From positions 45,116,959-45,180,958 of the forward strand of contig CM054155.1 in NCBI GenBank assembly GCA_028751875.1: a stretch of 64,000 bases of DNA, in the 5' to 3' direction. Of this stretch, positions 24,245 to 35,818 are shown one piece after another. The translations under genes and the position numbers were made by a program. Positions within the stretch are counted from its first letter, which is position 1. Each line of letters opens with the position of its first letter. The notes below the pieces were generated by a model. The model searched no databases, was not told the DNA's origin, and worked only from the letters and a program-made list of their open reading frames with translations. The stretch comes from Rapana venosa (Eukaryota; Mollusca; Gastropoda; Neogastropoda; Muricidae).

Positions 24245-25823
24245 TGTGTGTGTGTGTGTGTGTGTGGTTCCAGAAGGCAAAGGGGTCCACAGACCACATG
24301 TTGCTGCTTACGTATCTGCCATTGATGTATTCTTCGGTCTTCAACCTTCTTACTCATCTCATTGTCTGGTAATATGGCTGGGTTTTTCCTGTGTGTGTGT
24401 GTGGTGCATGGAAATGTGTGTGTGTGCATGTATATGTGTGTTGTTGTGCTCCAGTCTCTCTGTATATCTGAGTGTCTGTTGAATGATACATGCATATAAT
24501 GTATGGCTGTATGTATTGTTTGGATTATATGCATACATACCTATATGTATATGTACCAATGTGCACAAATATGACTGACTATTTTTTTTGTCTTTTTAGG
24601 ATAATGGAATAAGCACTCGTGTGCTTTTTTACATCCAGTCTTGTGTTTGTGCAGTTTTGTAAAAATTTTCATCTGTTCCCACTAGCGCACAATGGTCTAC
24701 TCTTCTGAAAAGAGGAAAGGGTTTTAACATGTGTGCAAGATGTTCTGCATGTGTTTGCACACAGGACCTATCTCTGTTGTGCAGGCCACCTGAGTTTTGA
24801 TAGGAGCTGTAACCAATGTCATTCTTTTTTTTAATTGTTATGATCTTGAAGTCACACTCATGGCTGTAACCAATGTCATTCTTCGTTAATTGTTATGATC
24901 TTGAAGTCACACTCATGGCTGTAACCAGTGTCATTCTTCGTTAATTGTTATGATCTTGAAGTCACACTCATGGCTGTAACCAGTGTCATTCTTCGTTAAT
25001 TGTTATGATCTTGAAGTCACACTCATGGCTGTAACCAGTGTCATTCTTCGTTAATTGTTATGATCTTGAAGTCACACTCATGGCTGTAACCAGTGTCATT
25101 CTTCGTTAATTGTTATGATCTTGAAGTCACACTCATGGCTGTAACCAGTGTCATTCTTCGTTAATTGTTATGATCTTGAAGTCACACTCATGGCTGTAAC
25201 CAGTGTCATTCTTCGTTAATTGTTATGATCTTGAAGTCACACTCATGGCTGTAACCAGTGTCATTCTTCGTTAATTGTTATGATCTTGAAGTCACACTCA
25301 TGGCTGTAACCAGTGTCATTCTTCGTTAATTGTTATGATCTTGAAGTCACACTCATGGCTGTAACCAGTGTCATTCTTCGTTAATTGTTATGATCTTGAA
25401 GTCACACTCATGGCTGTAACCAGTGTCATTCTTCGTTAATTGTTATAATCTTGAAGTCACACTCATGGCTGTAACCAGTGTCATTCTTCGTTAATTGTTA
25501 TAATCTTGAAGTCAACACCCATGACTGTAACCAGTGTCATTCTTCGTTAATTGTTATAATCTTGAAGTCAACACCCATGGACTGGTTCTTGGTGGGCCCC
25601 TGCAAAATTAAAGGTTGCCATTTCTATCATTTCCAAAGTCGGCACATATGCAGGCCTGCCAGTGCCTTACTCTCCTCTCTGCATACACACATGCAAAGAG
25701 TCAAGTAGGCATGTTCATTTTTGTTTTCACCCACCATGAAGGTAGCCACATTCTGACTTCGGGGATGGTGTCTAAACACGACACCTGTGTGCATGTGTGT
25801 GATGTTATTTTCCACCTGGGTGC

Positions 25824-25861
<38 letters not shown>

Positions 25862-28800
25862 GAGGGGGGGGGGGTAGCCTAGTGGTTAGAGTGTTAAGCT
25901 CTTGATCTGACAACCTGGAATCAAGCCATCACAGAGGCGCCTGTTTTAGTGAATTTTACCCTGGAGTTAACATTAGTACTGACTCCACTCCCCTAAAAAT
26001 CCTTCAGATGAGACTATAAAACAAGGCCCCATGTGCGAACACATGCTAAACATTTTTCACTTACCGTTAAAAACCTGTTCCACATTTTGGAAGAGTAGGC
26101 CATTTTGTGCCTGTAGGAATGGATGACAAATTTTTTTTGGGGGGGGAAGAAACGCATGCACACAGGTGTTGTGTTTAGGCACTATCCTAGAATGCAGCTA
26201 CCTTATTGGTGGGTCAAAGTGATTGCATACACAAAATCTCGCCATTTGTGAGCCTCAGAGCTCTAGCCAAGGAACAAAAGAAAAAACAACTACAACAACA
26301 AAATCTACCAATGGGTTTAGAATTCATAGAACTTCCTGCTTTTTAGGGGGTAAAGTATGTTGATTTTTATTTTAAAAGTTAATCACTGTTCTGTTATGTG
26401 TGAAGTCACTGTAGTATCGTTGCATTAAAGGTGTATAGTAGTTAACTGGTGTGTGTGGGTTTTGTTCCAGCGGTTGTATAGCAGTTAACTGGTGTGTGTG
26501 TGGGTTTTGTTCCAGCGGTTGTATAGCAGTTAACTGGTGGTGTGTGGGTTTTGTTCCAGCGGTTGTATAGCAGTTAACTGGTGGTGTGTGGGTTTTGTTC
26601 CAGCGGTTGTATAGCAGTTAACTGGTGGTGTGTGGGTTTTGTTCCAGCGGTTATATAGTAGTTAACTGGTGTGTGTGGGTTTTGTTCCAGCGGTTGTATA
26701 GTAGTTAACTGGTGGTGTGTGAATTTTGTTCCAGCGGTTGTATAGCAGTTAACTGGTGGTGTGTGGGTTTTGTTCCAGCGGTTGTATAGTAGTTAACTGG
26801 TGGTTTGTGGGTTTTGTTCCAGCAGTTGTATAGTAGTTAACTGGCGGTGTGTGGGTTTTGTTCCAGCAGTTGTATAGCAGTTATCTGGCGGTGTGTGAAT
26901 TTTGTTCCAGCGGTTGTATAGCAGTTAACTGGTGGTGTGTGGGTTTTGTTCCAGTGGTATAGTAGTTAACTGGCGGTGTGTGAATTTTGTTCCAGCGGTT
27001 ATATAGCAGTTAACTGGTGGTGTGTGGGTTTTGTTCCAGCGGTTGTATAGCAGTTAACTGGCGGTGTGTGGTTTTGTTCCAGCGGAAAGATGCTGCTGGT
27101 GGCCAATGGCGACATGTTGGTGTCACTGTGCGTGCAGTGTCTGGCCTCCATGACTGTCAGCAAGGCTGGCTGCATGCCGTACAGGTAACTTTGCCTCTGT
27201 CACCTTCATAATGGTCTGACCCTGCCCTGAATTTTTTTTTTCAGTTTCTGTGGGAAGTTGTTGGTTGGTTTTTTTTTTTTTTTTTAAAGAAAATGAACTT
27301 GTGGAAGGAGTCTTTATATCTGTTTCTCCCAAGAATTTTTCCAATTTTTGTGAGAAGCTTGTTTGGCTTTTTCTTTAGGAAAATTTAACCTGAGGATGTG
27401 GTAAGGGGGAGAAAGGGGGGTGGGAGTTTGACAAAATATTGGTGATAATTTTACAGAATAACAGTGATTAAAAAACCCAGTGATAACATAAAATGAAAAC
27501 AGCAACTTTACAAATGATGATGAAATAATCTTATACAAATAAAGCAGATTCTGCCTGAAAAGACTAAATTGACAAAGTATGTAAAGTATACTAAGAAAAT
27601 CTAAACAGAGGAATTAACAAATCTTGTGTACAAAAATAAAATATTCCAATGCATGAAATGAAGTGTATTGAAAATATAAATACCCAATAACAGAGGTTCT
27701 GCCAACAAAAAGAGAATATTCAAGTGATGTGAGATAAAGATAGGATGCCGTCTCCTTTCATGTGTCGTATATATGGTTCTCCCACAGCGTGGTTTGACCC
27801 TTGTGGCTACCTGGGGCATTGAGACAAGGAACCACGAGAGTTGATTTTAATTTTGTTTTAATCTGTATATATTCCACAATTTTAATCTAAGCTGTAAGCG
27901 TTATGGCAACAACAGCTCTCACATTGCCTCTGTAGTCAGCAAGGCAGTATGTAAGCAGCATGACTGGATTGGTTGTCTCAGAAAAGTGCGGCAGCAGGTG
28001 TACCACACTCTACAAACATGGCTGCAAGTGGCAGGGACGTCTGCTATGACAAACTTCACCTCAGACGAAGCCCTCAAGGACTTGCTGGCACAGATCTTCA
28101 GCGACGTCACCCCTCAGCAGCCTGAAGCTCTGCTGGTAAGTTCTGACTGTAAGTCCTTCGGATGAGACTATAAACCGAGGCCCCGTGTGTGAACGCATGC
28201 AGAACATCTTGCACACACGTTAAATCCTGTTCCGCTTTTCGAAAGAGTAGGCCATTGTGTGCCGGTGGGAACAGATGACAAAATTTACAAAACCGCATAC
28301 ACACGGGGACTGGATGTAAAATAGCACATGAGTGCTTATTCCATTATCCTCAATATAAAATAAAAATAAAATAAGAAAGAAATAAATAAAAAATGACTGT
28401 CCTCAGCATGGGAGCAGGCAGGCACCATCAAATACCAATCCAGCAGCAGTGCAGGGCCTCCTCTGGTTTGTGGCCTCTCGGTGGCTTAAGATTAATAAGT
28501 TTTTGTGGACTTTAGGACAGCACGCTATTACAGAATGGGCCTGAAGTGGTGGTTGTGGTGATAATGAGGTGAATGTCGTTCAACTGTGGCATAGGCGCTT
28601 ATAGTAGAAGAGGTTAAAAAGAAAAGGTAAATTACTATAACCCTCTTGTTGTTGAATTCTGCAGAGCTAAACTGCCTGTAGATTTTGAATTCTTTGAAGT
28701 TTTTTTTACCCCTGTGCGACTTGCTTTACTCATGCGACAGTTGTGTGTGTGCATGACATGCTATTGAGTTGAAATTTTGTCACAAGCTAGATACGTCTAT

Positions 28801-31800
28801 GCACTTGCATTTCAAAGCTAGTCATCATACATCTAGCTATTGTTACCTAATATGTCACTAATCGTAGGTAAAAGTATAATGTATATGATAAACCAGCAAA
28901 ATATGCATGGACATGACAACAGTTCATGCATGTTAAATGTCAAATAAGGAATTGAAGCCTAGCTGATGTGTTTACCAACAGTTATGTGCAATTGTACTTC
29001 AAGGATTTGTCACACAATGTCCCCATAACACCTGTTGTTTTATACTATGTCTTGAGGAGACAACTGTTTTATCTACTTATTTTTCTTTTGAAAACAAGTC
29101 ATATTCAGTAAATGTCTGACCTTAATACTGCAGTTCATGTCTGTGTGTGTTAATCACATGTTATGTGCACAAAAGTGTACGCGAGTTTCACCAGTGTCAC
29201 GGCACAGGTCTTGCAGGAGAATGCATGCAGAACATCTAACATACATTTGAAAAGCCCATCCATCTTTCGTCGAAGAGTTGGCCAGCTGTGGTCGGTGGTC
29301 TGCATAGATGACCTGGTGAGAGATGGGCTCCACCAGTTAGTTCATTTTGCCCCAGACACAGTGCCTGAAACATTCAGTGCAGTGTAGTACAGTGCAGTGC
29401 AGTGCCCTATCCACCTTTCAAGAGTCAAGGGAGAAAAGCGTAGGTGTGACAGTGACCTCTGTATTGAAGCGGTTCGGTTTGTTTGTTTTACAAGATTCAG
29501 CGCTATATAAATTCCATATATTATTATTATTATCATTATTGTTTGTTCCCCAGTTGGGAAAGTCTTCACAGGAAAGGAAATCGAAGCCTCCGCCTAGAAA
29601 GAAGAGGCGGAAGAGCCAGCCTCATCAGGAGCTGTCGGTCAACGTACACGCCCTGCTGCCAGCTGCTGACGACCTGGTCTTGGCTGGCCTGACAAGTGAG
29701 TAAACAGCCGAGTTCAACAGTTGGTGGGATCGCAGAAAGGTGTTAGAAGTACACTGTGTAGACCATGTGGGTATCAGGTGAAAAGAGGTCATCCTGTCTG
29801 TGAATAACGGAACCAGAGGATTTGATAGACCGACAAAGTTCAATGATGTAAATCTAGGTAATGAAGAGATGGCGTGACTGAGGGTGATTATTTGGGGGGT
29901 GGGGGGGTGCATGTTTTGGGGGGTTTGGGTTTAGTATTTCTTTGGTCTGCCTGCCATCTTTTTTTCATTTGCGTTGGTTGTACTTCTTCATTCTTGTGTT
30001 TGGGATTTAGATGAACATCTTTAACTTGCTGAAGAATCTGTTGTTCTTTTGTGCATGGTGAATATCTCATGCTTCCATAATCCCATCATATGGTGACATG
30101 AATCATGGAATTGTTGACATGAAAGATTTGTCGTGCTTCTCTGGGAAAATGCATGTAGTCTTAGCTTCTGTTTAAAAAATACATATAGTCATAACTTCTG
30201 TACGAAAATACATGTAGTCATAGCTTCTGTTTAAAAAATACATATAGTAATAACTTCTGTATGAAAATGCATGTAGTCGTGGTGGTGGTGGTGTATGGAT
30301 GTCACTGCTATGTATGGGTGGTGGTGTATGGATGTCACTGCTATGTATGGGTGGTGGTGTATGGATGTCACTGCTATGTATGGGTGGTGGTGTATGGATG
30401 TCACTGCTATGTATGGGTGGTGGTGTATGGATGTCACTGCTATGTATGGGTGGTGGTGTATGGATGTCACTGCTATGTATGGGTGGTGGTGTATGGATGT
30501 CACTGCTATGTATGGGGGGTGGTGTATGGATGTCACTGCTATGTATGGGCCCGGGGGTGTATGGATGTCACTGCTATGTATGGGGTGGTGTATGGATGTC
30601 ACTGCTATGTATGGGTGGTGGTGTATGATGTCACTGCTATGTATGGGGAGTGGTGTATGGATGTCATGCTATGTTTGGGTGGTGTGTTTTGGATTCACTG
30701 CTAGGGATGGGCGGTGGGGTATGGATGTCACTGCTATGTATGGGGGGTGGTTTTATGGATGTCACTGCTATGTATGGGCGGTGGTGTGTGGATGTCAAAT
30801 GCTTGTATGGGGGTGGTGTGTGGATGTCACTGCTATGTATGGGGGGTGGTGTGGGGTGTCACTGCTATGTATGGGTGGTGGGTGTGGAGGTCACTGCTAT
30901 GTATGGGTGGTGGTGTATGGATGTCATGCTTTATTTGGGGGGGGGGTGATGGATGTCACGCTATGTATGGGTGGTGGTGTATGGATGTCACTGCTAGTAT
31001 GGGTGGTGGGGGTAAGGATGTCACTGCTATGTATGGGTGGTGGTGTAGGATGTCACTGCTATGTATGGGTGGTGGTGTGTGGATGTCACTGGTATGTATG
31101 GGTGGTGTGTATGGATGTCCTGCTATGTATGGGCGGTGGGGTATGGATGTCACTGCTAGTTTGGGTGGTGGTGTATGGATGTCACTGCTATGTATGGGTG
31201 GTGGTGTGTGGATGTCACTGCTATGTATGGGGGGGGGTGTGTGGATTCACTGCTATGTATGGGTGGTGTGTGTGGATGTCACTGCTATGTATGGGTGGTG
31301 GTGTATGGATGTCACTGCTATGTATGGGCGTGGTGTAAGGATGTCACTGCTATGTATGGGGGGTTTGGTGTAGGGATGTCACTGCTATGTATGGGTGGTG
31401 GTGTGTGGATGTCACTGCTATGTATGGGTGGTGGTGTGTGGATGTCACTGCTATGTATGGGTGGTGGTGTGTGGATGTCACTGCTATGTATGGGTGGTGG
31501 TGTATGGATGTCACTGCTATGTATGGGTGGTGGTGTGTGGATGTCACTGCTATGTATGGGTGGTCATGTGTTTACTTTCCCTGTGGTTGGTTTTGTCCAC
31601 AGCGCTGACCCAGCTCATCAAGAGCTCTGCCGTATTCATGGAAGAACAATTCTTCAAAGTGAGTGTGGCTGTATTTGATTTTTTTCTTTTGTTGTTGTTC
31701 TTATTATTTGTATGGTTTTGTTGTAGTTTTTTTATACATGTATGTGGAATATATGTTTGGGAAATACTCGTATGCGGAATATGTGTATGGGGAATATGTC

Positions 31801-32187
31801 TGGAATATATGCATGTAGAATATAATAATAATAATAATAATAATAATAAATGGAACTTATATAGCGCTATATCTTGCAAAGACAAATCAGATATTAAGAA
31901 TATGTGTATGTGGACTGTGTAATAGATATATATATATATGTGTGTGTGTGTGTGGAAATGTGCAGAGTGTGAAAGACAGAGTGTGCAGCCTGGTGAATGA
32001 AGTGCAGAGGAATCCTCTGCCTCCCTATACTACGTCGCCGAGCTGTGGTCAGGCTTTGTATGCGGTGCTGATGGAGTCGGCCACATGCCCCAGGCCTGAC
32101 CCCTGTCACTTGCAGTACGCCGTCACCCTCTTTCAGAGGGGGGTGATGGACACTCAGTTTGTGGTAAGATCTTGGCCAATCTCCCCC

Positions 32188-32242
<55 letters not shown>

Positions 32243-32261
32243 CTCCTCTCCTCTCTCTCTC

Positions 32262-32299
<38 letters not shown>

Positions 32300-33335
32300 C
32301 TCCCCCCCTCTCTCTCTCTCTCCCCCTCTCTCTCTATCTCTCTCTCTCTCTCTCTCTCTGTTGCTCTCTCTCTGTCGTGTGCCAGTGGACAAAATTGGCA
32401 AAACTACATACACACGGGGACTGGATGAAAAAAAGTACACGAGTGCTTATTCCACTATCCTCGAAATAAAAGAATAAATAAATCTCTCTCTCTCTTCTTT
32501 TTTACAGTTATATTCTGTAATTGCCTGCAAGATTTTGTGACACACCTAAAGAAACATTTATAATTACGCTGTAATCTTCAGCAAGAATGTTTATTGACAA
32601 TTTCCGATACAATTTGATTGGATGGTGTAATATAGCATTCTAGAATGTTCTTGTTATTAATTTTAGTTATTGTTTATTGGGTCCTGTTGTTTATCCTTGA
32701 CATTACTTTGTGTTCAGTTTGAAACCGAGTTTTTGCCAGAGCTTAAAGTTGTATCTGTTCACAGAGAGCTCTTCTTTTTGTTTTTTGTTTTTCATTACGT
32801 TAAATGCATCATGTCATTGTTCTTGTATTTATTTGTATTAACAGAAGAAAGTTGTGTGTAACCCCCCTTGTCAATAGGCCTCATTGGGCAATGACAATAA
32901 ATTGGTCAAAGTGTCTCTTGTTTTTTTACAAAGGTTTTGATACTCTCCTCTTTTCCCTCTCACGGTCTGCTATACATTAACCTTTTGACTGCGTTGTTGA
33001 GGTACAGGTTTTGTCAGGATTTATTCATCTCCCACCAATTCTGAGTTGATGTGCAACATACGTAAGTGAAGAATACTCACTTTTTACTTAATAGTGATGA
33101 TCATGATGATAATTAATATTTAGAACACTTAATCTTGTGAAGACAAAAGCCCTAGGCGTTTACAACGGTAGCCATGTACACAAAAATATATGCCAGTGAA
33201 TAAAAAAACAAACCAACCAAAACTGCCTGTATAGACTGTAACAAAACATCTCACCTTTATTTGTAGTATGGTGTGTGTGTTGTGTGAAACTCACAGGTGT
33301 TAGCATTTGAAGTCTTGAAAGGGGAAATGGAGATA

Positions 33336-33394
<59 letters not shown>

Positions 33395-35762
33395 ACAGTA
33401 ACAATCATTTTAAGTTTAAGTTTAAAAAAAAAAAAGAAAAAGTTTATCGCTGGTTAATGGTGTCAGTTTTGTAAATGACAGGTGGCAAAGACATGTCGCG
33501 AGGCGCTGGCAGTGTGCCAGACTCTGATCCATCCCCGCACCCCCTGCCTTCTGGCCCCTGTCTCCAGGCCAGCTCGCCTGGGCGACGCCTTGGACTTTGT
33601 GGACCAGGCGTCACGCACCGAGGCTAGTCCTGCAACTGTCAACACAACGCCCGCTCATAACACTGCCCATGACAGCAACACTGTGAGCACAGTTGCTGCA
33701 CCTTCTTCCACCGCTCTCTCTTCACACAAACAACCGCGAATGTCCCAGAGAACTCCAGGGTCGTCCTGTGATTCTGAACAAAATCAGCCAGGCCATGTGA
33801 AGTCCGAGTCGGAATCAGACTGTACAGAAGATTCAGAGTCAGAGAGTTTCCCCAGTGCGGGGAGATCGGAAGGGGTGGCTCGACCGTCTGTGGCGGACAG
33901 GGATGTGATGGAGGTGGAGGGTGTCGAAACACCGTTCAGTGACGGCGCTGAAGTGTCCGGTGTTGACAAGGAAGAGTTGGCCACACTGTCAGCCCCTGGT
34001 GAAGAGGACCATGCTGGAACATCCTTTGCTGAAAAACTTCCTGAAGACTCCTTGAAAGAAACAGACACGGTAAGGAAAGTATGCCTGCAATTATCTGCAT
34101 TTTCATGTTCATTTAGTGTCGCGTACAAAAGAAAAAAAATTGCTTGTTTTTCACAGGCTCGTACATAGAATCTGTGTATTTTGTTGAGATGGAGAACTGT
34201 TTCGTTGACCAGATTTTGTTGAATATGTGCTGTTTGTGGGCATTGGGTTTATCTTGTTATGATTTAGTTCGTGCTAAAATGAGGTAAATAAACAAAAAAA
34301 TCAAGGTAGTGTCTGTTTCATATCACAAAATATATTTTTGAGGTTTTCATTTCATTGAAGCAGAGTTTTGCAGGTTTAGGACATTGTATTGTTCATTGTT
34401 TATAAAAATTAATTCTGATGTACATTTTTTTTGGGGGGGGGTTGGGTTTGGATTTTTGTTGTTTTTTGGTTTTTTTGGGAGGGGGAGGGGGGGTAGTGGT
34501 GGCAAGGAGGAACATCAAATTATTACAGGTGAAATTTGATGCTCTCACAACTCACGGTTTTATACATATTTCTTAAGGAAGTAGCACAGAAATTCCTAAA
34601 CATGAAAAACTTCCAATGTTTGAAAAGTATTCTCTCAAATTCTGTGTGCTGATGGTAACTGTGCTGTCATCCCAGCTTTACGGTTCCATAAATTCTAAAT
34701 GCTGATGTGCTGTCATCCGAGCTTTACAGTTCCATAAATTCTAAATGTTGATAGAAACTGTGCTGTCATCCCAGCTTTACAGTTCCATAAATTCTGTGTG
34801 CTGATGCTAACTGTGCTGTCATCCCAGCTTTACAGTTCCATAAATTCTGTGTGCTGATAGTAACTGAGCTGTCATCCCAGCTTTACAGTTCCATAAATTC
34901 TGTGTGCTGATAGTAACTGTGCTGTCATCCCAGCTTTACGGTTCCATAAATTCTATGTGCTGATGGTAACTGTGCTGTCATCCCAGCTTTACAGTTCCAT
35001 AAATTCTGTGTGCTGATAGTAACTGTGCTGTCATCCCAGCTTTACGGTTCCATAAATTCTGTGTGCTGATAGTAACCGTGCTGTCATCCCAGCTTTACAG
35101 TTCCATAAATTCTGGTTGCTGATGGTAACTGAGCTGTCATCCCAGCTTTACAGTTCCATAAATTCTGTGTGCTGATAGTAACTGTGCTGTCATCCCAGCT
35201 TTACAGTTCCATGTATGCACAGCCACTTCCAGGCTTACTCTGTCATGTAGCCCAAGCTAACGGTTCACAGTGAACTCTCAGGTTGGATGCTGTGATGCTG
35301 TAAAATTCTCATTTACAATCTGTTAAGAGCCCAAAATAGTAGACACTGTTAGCCATCTAACATTTTGCTTGATATATAGGCTTCTGAGAAACTTCCTAGT
35401 TTTCAAAAAAGTTTTACTTTCTTGGAGGAAAATTTTAGTTTTGGAGAACACCTTGCACTGTAGGGTTTGTTATAGTACTGTTCCCAGAAGAAATGTTTAT
35501 TCTCAGTGAGTGACAAGGCAGAGTAAAGCGTAAGATGAAAAATTCCTACAGATGGGACTCACTGGATATGGGTACAGCAAGCTGTAGCAGAAGTGTGTGT
35601 GAGGGGGTGTGCGCACACGCCTGGAAAATTTAGTCTATTGCTGGATAACACAGGAGACGGTGAATAATTTGTGTTCATTCATCAGTACTTTTAGTGTCAT
35701 TCTTGCCCAAGAGTTATTGAGAAAGGATTTTTGTGTCAGTATGAGGATGTGTGTATGTATGT

Positions 35763-35818
<56 letters not shown>

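Noticed and set aside
24806..25578. CRISPR array
   Set aside because: The repeats are head-to-tail without unique spacers, in an animal intron; the same holds for the arrays at 3862-4731, 26427-27082 and 34622-35212.
30261..31678. Long Cys/Gly/Met-rich open frames (up to 347 codons) on + and His/Ile-rich ones on -
   Set aside because: They follow the 33-bp minisatellite exactly, occur in all frames, and lie in a PELP1 intron.
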